The notes beneath the pieces were generated by a model, which worked only from the letters and a program-made list of their open reading frames with translations, was not told the origin of the DNA and made no database searches. A program made the translations under genes and the position numbers. From Ariolimax columbianus (lineage: Eukaryota > Mollusca > Gastropoda > Stylommatophora > Arionidae), in NCBI GenBank assembly GCA_036924085.1, contig JAVGWX010000002.1, positions 49,551,416-49,615,415 on the forward strand: a stretch of 64,000 nucleotides of DNA, in the 5' to 3' direction. Positions 22,535 through 33,032 of this stretch are shown one piece after another. Within the stretch, counting starts at the first letter, position 1; each line of letters opens with the position of its first letter.

Positions 22535-23050
22535 TTTTTTTCTTCTTTCTCATCTTCCTCTTGTTTCTTCTTCTTCGGTCAGCGGATGCTCTGCTTTTAG
22601 CCCTGCGAAGTTCACAAAGGAGACTGCGTTTCAGGTCTTCGCCGGTCCCTTACAGCTTTTCGAGCATGGTCGCGACCCGATTATCTCACTTTATCTCACT
22701 TTATCTCACTTTGGTTTGCATGAGTCGGGCAGTTCTGCAGGATATGTTCTAGTTTTTACTTGGGTGCTCCTCAATTGCACGTGGCAGTGTCTCTAATTCC
22801 CATTCTATGGAGGTGGACAATGAGTCTGCAACGTTCCGCTCTCAGTCTGAAGATCTTTGTCTCTACATTTCCATCTCTACCATGTTTGTCTATGCTGTCA
22901 ATTTTCTAGCTTGTAATCTTTGTGCTGGCCTCTCCATTCCGTTCTCAAAGATTGTTTTACGAGTGTTTTTGCTTCTTCATAGCTCTATGTATGCCCCCAC
23001 TTACGGCTTTTAGGACCTCATCTGCCTTCTCGTTTTAAACGATCCTATAG
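22535..23050 (-). pseudogene. RNase H-bearing LINE 3' fragment
   Basis: The minus-strand arrangement (RLKREGR..., a region corresponding to the RNase H end and Cys/His tail, then a GAA/GAAAAA-rich tail at 22500-22580) parallels the 3' ends at 12225 and 41884. Stops are frequent. A threefold 10-bp repeat (TATCTCACTT) at about 22680-22712 interrupts it. Confidence 0.5.
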
Positions 23051-23224
23051 TGGAATCCAATGTAGTATTAAATTGTTTGTTTTTTTGAGACAACCAGATG
23101 TCATAACTTATGCCTTAAAAGATTTACGCATCCAATCTATCCTTAAATGCATTAAGAATCAATTTATGTAAATGAGTTACTTGCACAATTCAAATGAATT
23201 TGCAATTTTTAATCAAATATGCTT

Positions 23225-23610
23225 ATTCCCGAGGGGTCTGCCGGGATCTTTGTGTATAACAAGGACAAGAATAGCACCCTTGCCTCACAGAGAGCATGTC
23301 GTAAGAGGCGACTAACTGTGTGACATGGCTTACCACAGGCCATGGTTAGGTGGTTTGTTTAGAGCAGCATAGATGGCGCCTAACAGGCTGCGGATCTACT
23401 TTGCTCTAGTGTTTGAGTCTATTAAGATAGACTCGCACATCGGTTAACCATCCTCCGAAAGTGTTTGTCCCAACGCAGCGGAGTATTACGATGCTCAAGC
23501 CTAGCCCTCTTGGCAGGAAACCCTACTCCTGACTACATCCAGCTCATACCAGAGCTGGGACCTGCACAGGGACATCTGCCCCTGTAGACGTACAGGTCGA
23601 CTAAGAACTA
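23225..23610 (+). repeat. Dispersed repeat, copy 1 (retrotransposon-like)
   Basis: Shares TATGGCGCC/ATGGCGCCTA, TCTACTTTGCTCTAG and GTTTGAGTCTATTAAGAT in the same order with 28271-28490, including GTAAGAGGCGACTAAC against GTGAGAGGCGATTAAC. May be a LINE untranslated region; no coding sequence seen. Confidence 0.65.
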
Positions 23611-24026
23611 AGAATACAAATATTCAAGCACAATACATTGATTGTTTGTAGTAATATTTAACAATTGATCAGTTATTTCTAATTTAGATTTTTCATTGCG
23701 ATACATTTATTATTTATGTGAATTGTCACCTCAACTAAACGGCTACATATCGCCGAACGATGAGTTATTATTGACATAAACCTTTCAAATTGACCATGTT
23801 ATGTTATCTAAAGCCGACGTCACTGAACTTCGGGCGGACAAATAGGCGCTTAGTGTCTCTATGTAAATAAATACAACGTATGGTATGGGGATTGGTGGTT
23901 CATGTAGCTTGATGGTTGTACACACTATCCAGTCAGGTTGCAGCAACGTGGCATCATCTAACACGTGATCACTATTTGATTTTAGTATATTCCCAGATCC
24001 ACATACAAAGTTTCCTCCGTGGGTGC
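23611..24026. other. No recognisable feature
   Basis: AT-rich, unrecognised. Confidence 0.4.
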
Positions 24027-24367
24027 TTTTGATGTCAGAATGTCAGCTCTCTAATTGTTTTGATGTCAGAATGTCAGCTCTCTAATTGTTTTGATGTCAG
24101 AATGTCAGCTCTCTAATTGTTTTGATGTCAGAATGTCAGCTCTCTAATTGTTTTGATGTCAGAATGTCAGCTCTCTAATTGTTTTGATGTCAGAATGTCA
24201 GCTCTCTAATTGTTTTGATGTCATAATGTCAGCTCTCTAATTGTTTTGATGTCAGAATGTCAGCTCTCTAATTGTTTTGATGTCAGAATGTCAGCTCTCT
24301 AATTGTTTTGATATCAGAATGTCAGCTCTCTAATTGTTTTGATGTCAGAATGTCAGCTCTCTAATTG
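24027..24367. repeat. 31-bp minisatellite, exactly 11 copies
   Basis: Unit TTTTGATGTCAGAATGTCAG plus CTCTCTAATTG. Copies are nearly identical; I see only single-base variants (for example GTCATAATG and GATATCAG). Confidence 0.98.
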
Positions 24368-24434
24368 ACATGAACAGCATCAAGACCAGAGCAGTAGATC
24401 CTTAATAATTCGTCAAAGTATGAGACCTGTATGT

Positions 24435-24575
24435 ATGCTATCCGCTAATTAGCCAGGTATCCATTTACAGCTGAGTCGATTGAAGCTTATTCGGAACGGG
24501 CGTGGAACCTTGTAGCTTTGCTGTGATAAGTGATCGCTATAGTACTCTACCATTCAAACGCTGGTATTTATCTGA
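24435..24575 (-). mobile_element. SINE family A fragment
   Basis: On the minus strand GAATGGTAGAGTACTATAGC, AAGGTTCCACGCCCG and CAGCTGTAAATGGATACCTG occur in tRNA-SINE order. The last word is shared with 25205 and 4640. Confidence 0.6.
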
Positions 24576-24704
24576 TATCTAATTCATCCAGTTACTTCCG
24601 AAGCAGTCATTGATAGTCTGATCAACACGACGGCTGACATGAGGTTTCAGAAACGATGTGGGGACGTCAACCTCGCCAAGTAATAGACATTGCTACTGAA
24701 ACTG

Positions 24705-24900
24705 TGATGCAGACATTGGGGGTCGCTGTGGTACAGACGTAAGGCACTTGTCTCTTAAAGTGATGAACGGAAACGGTGTGAGTTTCAAGCTACCCCTGGT
24801 CTCAAAGAGGTAGAACCAGAATGCCTGCATCCTGAGTTACCTCCAGTTGTCTTGACTTATGTCTTGCCACTAGCCTAGAGTAGCTCGGAACCAGAGAGTG
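24705..24900 (+). mobile_element. SINE-like fragment
   Basis: GGGGTCGCTGTGGTACAGAC resembles an A-box region and GTGTGAGTTTCAAGCTACC a weak B-box. The following CCCTGGTCTCAAAGAGGT resembles the sequence after the B-box at about 2970. Weak. Confidence 0.35.
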
Positions 24901-25139
24901 AGGTTGATGACCACCGCAGAATCGTTCTCACTATAATCCAAATACAGCTCAAGTTACATCATCAAGACAATATCGCCTGATGGTGACGCCCGCATGGCTT
25001 GTGGAGGACAACAAACTTTAATGCAGGCAAATGAATTCCAGATTACATCAAATCTGGCAGGATAAACCAAATGCAGTGTTAATGCTACACTTTGCCATCT
25101 ACCGTGACACGTAGATGCATGAAGGAATGAATGATTGCC

Positions 25140-25375
25140 ACGAGGGTCTGAGTGATTGCTTCTCACAGCAAACGTGTCGGGTTCGCTCTCGTTACAAGTC
25201 TAGCTGTAAATGGGTACCTGGATTATTGTTAGGAAAGAAACGTCAGCAAAGATAGGAACTGGCCACCCCACCTCACTAAAATCTGAGGCCTAGTACAATG
25301 CCGTTTCTAACACTTCATCCTCGACAGCAGTGTCTGCTGTATGAGGCTACCTTTACCTTACCATCAATTTTTCAT
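25140..25375 (+). mobile_element. tRNA-derived SINE, family A
   Basis: A-box-like GTCTGAGTGATTGCTTCTC, B-box GGGTTCGCTCTCG, then AGCTGTAAATGGGTACCTGG, CTAACACTTCATCC and the tail TACCTTTACCTTACC. This matches the order of features at 2240-2505 (CTAACACCTCACACC, TACTTTACTTTTAC). Confidence 0.7.
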
Positions 25376-25449
25376 TACTTCTACTGGGCCAATGACTCAG
25401 TCAGCGAGATGGCATCAGTCAACAGCTCATAACTGACTGCCTGTGTCAG

Positions 25450-25800
25450 GTTCAGCGAACATGAGCTGTCCAAGGCTATATTCTGCTTTCAAGTTGCGGC
25501 CATGGAAGCAGGCTACATCCGTGTAACCTAAACCCGAGAATAGGGATCGAAGAGAGAAGTCTCAAGGCCAACTTCTACAAAATGGGTATTAAACAGACAC
25601 CAGAACATATCCTACATGACTGCCCCACTTATGGAGACCAACGAGAGGAAGTCTGGTCCGAGGAAGCGGACGTGCTCCAAAAGCTGTGGGAGACCGGCAC
25701 AGACCTGAACCGCAGTCTCCTTCGTGAATATAACCGGGCTAGAAGCACAGCATCAGTTGGTCGAAGTTAAAGAGAAAGAAGGACGATCGGCAAAGAAGGA
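25450..25800 (+). pseudogene. RNase H-bearing LINE C-terminal fragment
   Basis: Plus frame 25582-25770 reads TPEHILHDCPTYGDQREEVW, matching the AEHLLQNCPTYEDQR segment of the LINEs at 12225 and 41870, then a helix with LLREYNRARSTASVG. Only the Cys-rich tail is left. Confidence 0.7.
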
Positions 25801-26074
25801 GAAACCTGTCTCTTTACCTCAAGGTGGATGAGATGCGACTAAGTACGTGTTATTCACAGCTACTTGTTTTCAACAGCGCTGCTCTAATGTCGACGTCGAC
25901 TATTTTATTTTGCTTGGCTCTCAAATGTTTTGATTTAACCAAAATTACTGATTGAAAGGGCAGAACGTTCATTCCCCCAAAAAAATAAACATGTTCTGAT
26001 GACTCATTTGTTATCCAACCACGAGTACATGCTTACAACGTACCACACATAAAACAATGACGTCAAATACATAC

Positions 26075-26215
26075 CTGCCAGGGCCAGCTACTTTTTTGTA
26101 CCTCTTGACCCCCGACCACTCTGTATGATCCGAACCCCAGTTTAGGTCTAATCCCACAGTTCTTCTGTGGTGAAGCCATTTTCTCTCCAAGTGTCGTACC
26201 TTTTCTTTCCTTCCC
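26075..26215 (-). CDS. Trypsin-type (S1) serine protease exon, activation-site region
   Basis: The minus frame encodes NCGIRPKLGFGSYRVVGGQE and then VQKSSWPWQ. In S1 proteases a disulphide-forming CG..P segment precedes the zymogen cleavage site R|(I/V)VGG, and SWPWQ follows in many animal family members. The exon ends at a consensus donor, CAG|GTATGT, right after WPWQ in phase 0. Its start is either after the acceptor CCCCAG (26215) or after CCACAG (26165). The next exon, expected to carry the catalytic His (TAAHC), is not found down to 23 kb on this strand, so either the intron is long or this is an isolated remnant. Upstream, the 15-bp array would be intronic. Confidence 0.65.
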
Positions 26216-26435
26216 TGGGGATAAATACATCGACCTTGAATAAAAATAGCATGGGCTTTTATGAAAACACAAGTGAAGGGGCATATTGCGTTATAAATAA
26301 CGTTAGAACTGAAATTTGATATTCACTGGGGGATGGGGCTTTCGTATTATTACATGCAGTCTGTGTATGGATACGATATGTGTGGGAAGTGTATGCAGGT
26401 AGTGCATGGCAGAGATGGAGTGTAGGAGAGAAAGG

Positions 26436-28013
26436 GTGTGTGTAAGGAAGAGTATGTAAGAGGAAGGAATGTGAGATGTATGTAAGTGAGAGGTAGGTAT
26501 GTGAGAGGTGGGCATGGGAAAGGTAGGTATGTGAGAGGTAGGTAAGTGAGAGGTAGGTATGTGAGAGGTAGGTATGTGAGAGGCATGTATGTGAGAAGTA
26601 GGTTTGTGAGAAGTACATATGTGAGAGGTAGGTATGTGAGAGGTAGGTATGTGAGAAGTGGGTATGTGAGATGTAGATATGTAAGAGGTAGGTATGTGAG
26701 AGGTAGGTATGTGAGAGGTAGGTATGTGAGAAGTGTGTCGAGGAGAAGTAAGTATGTGAGAGGTGGATATGTGAAAAGTGAGTTTGTGAGAGGTAGGTAT
26801 GTGATAGGTAGGTATGTGAGAGGTACGGATGGGAGAGGTGGGTATGTGAGAAGTGTGCAGAGGAGAAGTAAGTATGTGAGAAGTAGGTATGCGAAAGGTA
26901 GGGATGTGAGAGGTGTAGAGGAGAAGTACGTGAGAGGTGGGTATGTGAGAGGTAGGTATGTGAAAGGTGGGTATGTGAGAGGTAGGTATGTGAGAGGTGG
27001 GTATGTGAGAGGTGGGTATGTGAGAGGTGGAAATGTGAGAGGTGTAGAGAAGAAGTAAGTATGTGAGAGGTGGGTATGTGAGAGGTAGGTATGTGAGAGG
27101 TGGGTATGTGTGAGGTGTAGAGAAGAAGTAAGTATGTGAGAGGTGGGTATGTGAGAGATGAGAATGTGAGAGGTGGGTATGTGAGAGGTGGGAATGTGAG
27201 AGGTGGGTATGTGAGAGGTGTGTAGAGGGGAAGCAAGTATTAGAGAGGTGGGTATGTGAGAGGTAGGTATGTGAGAGATGGGTATGTGAGAGGTGTGTAG
27301 AGAGGAAGCAAGTATGAGAGAGGTGGGTATGTGAGAGGTAGGTACGTGAGAGGTGGGTATGTGAGAGGTAGGGATGTGACAGGTGGGTATGTGAGAGGTT
27401 GGTATGTTAGAGGTTGGAATGTGAGAGGTGGGTATGTGAGAGGTGGGTATGTGAGAGGTGGGTATGTGAGAGGTGTGTATGAAAGAGGTGTGTAAAGGAG
27501 AAGTAGATATGTAAAAGGTGGGTATTTGAGAGGCAGGTATGTGAGAGGTGGGTATGTGAGATGTGTAGATGAGATATGTGATAGGTGTTGAGGAGAAGTA
27601 AGTATGTGAGAGGTGGGTATGTGAGAGGTAGGTATGTGAGAGGTGGGTATGTGAAAGGTAGGTATGTTAGAGGTGAGTATATGAGTGGTAGGTATGTGAG
27701 AGGTAGGTATGTGAGAGAGGTAGGTATGTGAGTGGTAGGTATGTGAAAGGTAGGTATGTGAGAGGTGGTTATATGAGAGGTAAGTATAAGAGAAGTGGGT
27801 ATGTGAGAGGTACGTATGTGAGAGGTGGCTATGCGAGAGGTGTGTAGAGGAGAGGTAAGTCTGTGAGAGTTGGGTATGTGAGAGGTAGGTATGTGAGAGG
27901 TATGTATGACAGAGGTAGGTATGTAAGAGGTAAGTATGTGAGAGGCAGGTATGACAGAGGTAGGTATGTGAGAGGTGCGTATGACAGAGATAGGTATATA
28001 TGAAGGAAGTATG
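26436..28013. repeat. 15-bp minisatellite array, about 1.58 kb
   Basis: About 105 units of GTATGTGAGAGGTAG/GTATGTGAGAGGTGG, interspersed with a TGTAGAGGAGAAGTA variant. The unit is in frame, producing apparent 325- and 265-residue proteins (minus, SHTYL/PLTYP repeats) and a 170-residue one (plus, YVRGR); these are artefacts. The plus strand almost lacks C. Confidence 0.97.
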
Positions 28014-28042
28014 TGGGTAGAGTGCTAAGAAATTCAAGGATA

Positions 28043-28048
<6 letters not shown>

Positions 28049-28077
<29 letters not shown>
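28049..28077. repeat. (GA)n microsatellite
   Basis: About 14 GA dinucleotides. Confidence 0.95.
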
Positions 28078-28080
<3 letters not shown>

Positions 28081-28270
28081 TTCTTCTTATCCTCTGTACA
28101 CCCGCACGAGCTTAACTACAGTTGGCACTTCTCTCCTTAATCACCTTTAGCGACATCCATTGAGGCAAAGTGGTCCTTTTTGTTTCCACTTAAGCAAGGA
28201 GCTTCGAGTGCAATAAATATATGTAAATGCAACATAGTGAGAGACAATTATAGTGATATTTATATGTATC

Positions 28271-28490
28271 ATTAACCAGAGTGGTTTGCAGAGGTCTTTC
28301 TGCATGACAAAGACAAGAATAGCATCACTGTCACACAGAGGCAAATCGTGAGAGGCGATTAACTGTTTGGGATTGCATACCACCGGCCATGGTTATGTGG
28401 TTTGCTAAGAGCAGCATATATGGCGCCTATGAGGCTGTGGGTCTACTTTGCTCTAGGGTTTGAGTCTATTAAGATGGCCATCGGTTAACG
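28271..28490 (+). repeat. Dispersed repeat, copy 2 (retrotransposon-like)
   Basis: Collinear with 23225-23450 (GACAAGAATAGCA, ATATGGCGCCTA, TCTACTTTGCTCTAGGGTTT, GAGTCTATTAAGAT). Orientation is the same as copy 1. Confidence 0.65.
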
Positions 28491-28655
28491 TGATCTCTGT
28501 AGTAGTGAGTGACACGCAGATGAAGCCAAGCATAGTACAATCGTCTGGATGATCTCGGTCCACCTTCATCAGCACGCTCGAGATGTCAGGAAATCTACTA
28601 CAACCCGTCAGTTCCCTTTTCAGAACGCACATAAGAGGAACCTACTCACTGTTGG
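28489..28655 (+). repeat. Dispersed repeat pair with 40890-41056
   Basis: Shares GTGATCYCTGTAGTAGT, CAGATGAAGCCAAGCATAG, TCCACCTTCATCAGCA and CTACTACAACC with 40890-41056, collinear and on the same strand. No coding sequence identified. Confidence 0.65.
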
Positions 28656-28673
28656 CATTGGAAACAACTACAA

Positions 28674-28687
28674 CATATATATATCTA

Positions 28688-28763
<76 letters not shown>
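28674..28763. repeat. (TA)n microsatellite
   Basis: About 40 TA dinucleotides, with a short ATCT interruption near the left end. Confidence 0.98.
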
Positions 28764-28765
<2 letters not shown>

Positions 28766-28799
28766 GAGACGTTGAGGAGTAAATATAGTGAGAGAGAAA

Positions 28800-29029
28800 T
28801 ACCCTTAATAAGGTGAGTTAAAGTGGTCGCAATATCCTTCACATTGAGTGGACGTGTGACAAGACCTTTAATAAGGTGAGTTAAAGTGGTCGCAACATCC
28901 TTCACATTGAGTGGACGTGTGAAAAACCTTTAATGGTGAGTTAAAGTGGTCGACATATCCTTCACATTGAGTGGATGTGTAACAAATGACAAACACGCGA
29001 AAGAGGTCAGTTAAAGTTGTTGACAAATG
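28800..29029. repeat. 63-bp tandem satellite, locus 2
   Basis: About 3.5 units of ACCTTTAATAAGGTGAGTTA, AAGTGGTCGCAATATCCT, CACATTGAGTGGACGTG. Same family as 19205-19640. A family B SINE sits at its right edge. Confidence 0.9.
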
Positions 29030-29037
29030 ACACACTT

Positions 29038-29291
29038 AGGAACGGCGTGGGCTAGTGGTTAAGTGACACGGCTCACAACTCGAAGGTGCTGGGTTCGCTC
29101 TCCATCACAGCACCGGCCGTTATCCCGGGGAAGCAAACCCTTAGAAAACGCAAGAGGAAGCAAACTCTTACGTAAAATGCATGCAGAAGTCGGATTCACT
29201 GGGCCGACAGGAGCAAAATGAAAACCGTAGTGCAACGCACACCGCCTTGGAGAATAGAGAAATACGGCGAACGTACCAACGAACAAAGATT
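29038..29291 (+). mobile_element. tRNA-derived SINE, family B (254 bp, with TSD)
   Basis: A-box GTGGGCTAGTGGTTAAGTG and B-box GGGTTCGCTCTCC. The body carries CCGGCCGTTATCCCGGGGAA, TGCAGAAGTCGGATTCACTG and GTGCAACGCACACCGCCTTG. It is flanked by an 8-bp duplication, ACACACTT, at 29030-29037 and 29292-29299. Body length equals that of the copy at 34099-34352. Confidence 0.9.
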
Positions 29292-29421
29292 ACACACTTC
29301 TGTTGCTATTTCATCTGGTCCTACCGCTTTCTATTTCTTAAGTTTAGATATGTCCCTTTGGATTGTTATCTTATTTAGTGGATTGCAGTCCAAGTCCAGA
29401 GTCTCCTATGCTGGTAGGATG

Positions 29422-29530
29422 TTTAGTGTTTCTTGTGGTGAAGATATGTTAAGTGTTTCTTGTGGTGAAGATATGTTTAGTGTTTCTTGTGGTGAAGATA
29501 TGTTTAGTGTTTCTTGTGGTGAAGATATGT
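29422..29530. repeat. 27-bp minisatellite, 4 copies
   Basis: Unit TTTAGTGTTTCTTGTGGTGA plus AGATATG. Confidence 0.95.
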
Positions 29531-29620
29531 TAAGACTTTCTTTGAAATACACAAACCCATCATTTCTGTTATTTACGCGATGGTGCCAATATCTTGCCGT
29601 CTCTAACTTTGCCTAGTTTA

Positions 29621-29634
<14 letters not shown>

Positions 29635-29681
<47 letters not shown>
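29635..29681. repeat. (TA)n microsatellite
   Basis: About 23 TA dinucleotides. Confidence 0.98.
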
Positions 29682-29685
<4 letters not shown>

Positions 29686-29789
29686 CATTTTCTTTTTTAT
29701 TGAGTAGGGATCTTTCATATTTCCTCTCTGCTCTATGTCGCCTTTTCTGCCTCCTGTGCCAACTCCTCTTATAGAACACATAGCAATCT

Positions 29790-30855
29790 CCTATGGATCC
29801 GCTCTTACAGAACCCCTAGCAACCTTATGAAACCCCTAGAAACCTTACGAAACCCATAGCAATCTATTTTAGAACCCCTAGAAACATCTTACGGAATCGC
29901 TCTTATTGAACCCTACAGCAACCTTTCATAGAACCCCTAGAAACCTTATACAACCCATATCAACCTCTTATAAAGCTCTTAGCAACATTATAGAACCAAT
30001 AGCAATATCTTACGGAACCCTAATATGAAAACCATGCAACCTCTTGTAGAACTCTTAGCAACCTCTTATAGAACCACTAGAAACCTCTTATATAACCCCT
30101 AACAACCTTATATAACCCCTAGCAACTTTATATAACCCCTAGCAACCTTAAATAACCCCTAGCAACCTTATATAATCCATATCAACCTCTTATAGAACCC
30201 CTAGCAAACTTTTATATAACCCAACCCTTAGCAAACTTGTATATAACCTTTAGCAACCTTTTATATAACCCCTAGCAACCTTTCATATAACCCCTAGCAA
30301 ACGTTTATATAACCTCTAGCAAACTTTTATATAACCCTTAGCAAACTTTTATATAACCTCTAGCAACCTTTTATATAACCCCTAGCAACCGTATATAACT
30401 TCTAGCAACCTTTCATATAACCCCTAACAACATTATATAACCGCTAAGACCTTATATAACCCCTAGCAACCTCTTATTTAACCCCTAAAACCTTATATAA
30501 CCCATAGCAACCTTTTATATAACCCCTAGCAACCTCTTATATAACCCCTAGCAGCCTCTTATAGAACAACTAGCAACGTCCTTTAGAACCCCTAATATGA
30601 AACCCATGCAACCTCTTATATAACCCCTAGCAACCTCCTATATAACCGCTAGCAACCTCTTATATAACCCCTAGCAACCTCTTATATAACCCCTAGCAAC
30701 CTCTTATATAACCCCTAGCAACCTCTTATATAACCCCTAGCAACCTCTTATATAACCCCTAGCAACCTCTTATAGAATAACTAGCAACGTCCTTTAGAAC
30801 CCCTAGCAACTTCTCCTGCCCGGATGATCTAGCAACCTCTCATGAACCATAAGCA
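29790..30855. repeat. About 22-bp minisatellite array
   Basis: Around 50 variable units of AGCAACCTCTTATATAACCC plus CT, with shorter 17-20 bp variants. Degenerate at both edges and homogeneous at 30640-30780. Not telomeric despite the AACCCCTA word. Confidence 0.95.
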
Positions 30856-31473
30856 ACCTCTTGCTAAATCCCTGTTGGGAAGCCCTTCTCCAAACCCCTT
30901 ACCTTTCGGGAGCTCACAGCAATGGAGATGATATTAACCTACTGCTTACCATCAAATCCGTGCAAGACAGCACGTATCTCTGTGTAACGGTGTTCACATT
31001 TAGACAACCGCCGTTGTATCTATCAAAGACAGAAAAGCCCACTACACATCAAAGGAATAGAACAAAGGTTCGTCGTTTCAAGCAAATCAGATGGTTTCTC
31101 ATATTTTTAGCCCAGCAAGATGTACGATTCCGTGTACAAGATGTAAGATTCTGCGTATTTCAATGACCTACTTAAAAGTCGCGTGTGTATCCGGCAGATT
31201 GTATCCAGCATATCACAACCTTGACCTTCCGGTCTCTGCGTGTATTCGGGTATGAATTATGTCTGGAGTTACACGTTCATAATTTCATATTACCACACCT
31301 GTTTGTACCTGTATGTCCAACTGGCGGGCCTCCGCTCGATGGACGAACCAGATTCATGGTTAATGGCTCGTGAGATTTAAAAGAAACATGAAAAGAATGT
31401 TCACTTTTGAGACAAAAACCGCCGGAATGTTTGAAGACAGCTCTTGATTTTGCAATATCTATAGCTATTTTGT
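30856..31473. other. No recognisable feature
   Basis: Unique-looking sequence. Plus frames at 30861-31166 and 31185-31373 match nothing I recognise. Confidence 0.4.
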
Positions 31474-32932
31474 TCTGTCTGTCTGTCTGATCTGATCTGA
31501 TCTGATCTGATCTGATCTGATCTGATCGTATCGTATCGTATCGTATCGTATCGTATCGTATCGTATCGTATCGTATCGTATCGTATCGTATCGTATCGTA
31601 TCGTATCGTATCGTATCGTATCGTATCGTATCGTATCGTATCGTATCGTATCGTATCGTATCGTATCGTATCGTATCGTATCGTATCGTATCGTATCTTA
31701 TCTTATCTTATCTTATCTTATCTTATCTTATCTTATCTTATCTTATCTTATCTTATCTTATCTTATCTTATCTTATCTTATCTTATCTTATCTTATCTTA
31801 TCTTATCTTATCTTATCTTATCTTATCTTATCTTATCTTATCTTATCTTATCTTATCTTATCTTATCTTATCTTATCTTATCTTATCTTATCTTATCTTA
31901 TCTTATCTTATCTTATCTTATCTTATCTTATCTTATCTTATCTTATCTTATCTTATCTTATCTTATCTTATCTTATCTTATCTTATCTTATCTTATCTTA
32001 TCTTATCTTATCTTATCTTATCTTATCTTATCTTATCTTATCTTATCTTATCTTATCTTATCTTATCTTATCTTATCTTATCTTATCTTATCTTATCTTA
32101 TCTTATCTTATCTTATCTTATCTTATCTTATCTTATCTTATCTTATCTTATCTTATCTTATCTTATCTTATCTTATCTTATCTTATCTTATCTTATCTTA
32201 TCTTATCTTATCTTATCTTATCTTATCTTATCTTATCTTATCTTATCTTATCTTATCTTATCTTATCTTATCTTATCTTATCTTATCTTATCTTATCTTA
32301 TCTTATCTTATCTTATCTTATCTTATCTTATCTTATCTTATCTTATCTTATCTTATCTTATCTTATCTTATCTTATCTTATCTTATCTTATCTTATCTTA
32401 TCTTATCTTATCTTATCTTATCTTATCTTATCTTATCTTATCTTATCTTATCTTATCTTATCTTATCTTATCTTATCTTATCTTATCTTATCTTATCTTA
32501 TCTTATCTTATCTTATCTTATCTTATCTTATCTTATCTTATCTTATCTTATCTTATCTTATCTTATCTTATCTTATCTTATCTTATCTTATCTTATCTTA
32601 TCTTATCTTATCTTATCTTATCTTATCTTATCTTATCTTATCTTATCTTATCTTATCTTATCTTATCTTATCTTATCTTATCTTATCTTATCTTATCTTA
32701 TCTTATCTTATCTTATCTTATCTTATCTTATCTTATCTTATCTTATCTTATCTTATCTTATCTTATCTTATCTTATCTTATCTTATCTTATCTTATCTTA
32801 TCTTATCTTATCTTATCTTATCTTATCTTATCTTATCTTATCTTATCTTATCTTATCTTATCTTATCTTATCTTATCTTATCTTATCTTATCTTATCTTA
32901 TCTTATCTTATCTTATCTTATCTTATCTTATC
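31474..32932. repeat. Composite tetra/pentanucleotide array running into an assembly gap
   Basis: Four blocks in order: (TCTG)4 at 31474-31489, (TCTGA)8 at 31486-31525, (TCGTA)34 at 31526-31695, then (TCTTA) at least 247 times from 31696 to the gap. Transitions are abrupt, with no visible mixing. Confidence 0.98.
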
Positions 32933-33032
32933 NNNNNNNNNNNNNNNNNNNNNNNNNNNNNNNNNNNNNNNNNNNNNNNNNNNNNNNNNNNNNNNNNNNN
33001 NNNNNNNNNNNNNNNNNNNNNNNNNNNNNNNN
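32933..33032. other. Assembly gap, 100 N
   Basis: Exactly 100 N at the end of the pentanucleotide array; real array length is unknown. Confidence 1.

Noticed and set aside
26259..28037. Large open frames (325, 265 and 170 residues) with SHTYL, PLTYP or YVRGR repeats
   Set aside because: Products of a 15-bp tandem array whose period is a multiple of three; open on both strands, no non-repeat domain.
28549..28905. Frames with long IY runs
   Set aside because: (TA)n microsatellite translation.
29790..30855. Telomere-like AACCCCTA words
   Set aside because: The unit is about 22 bp and degenerate; no hexamer array.
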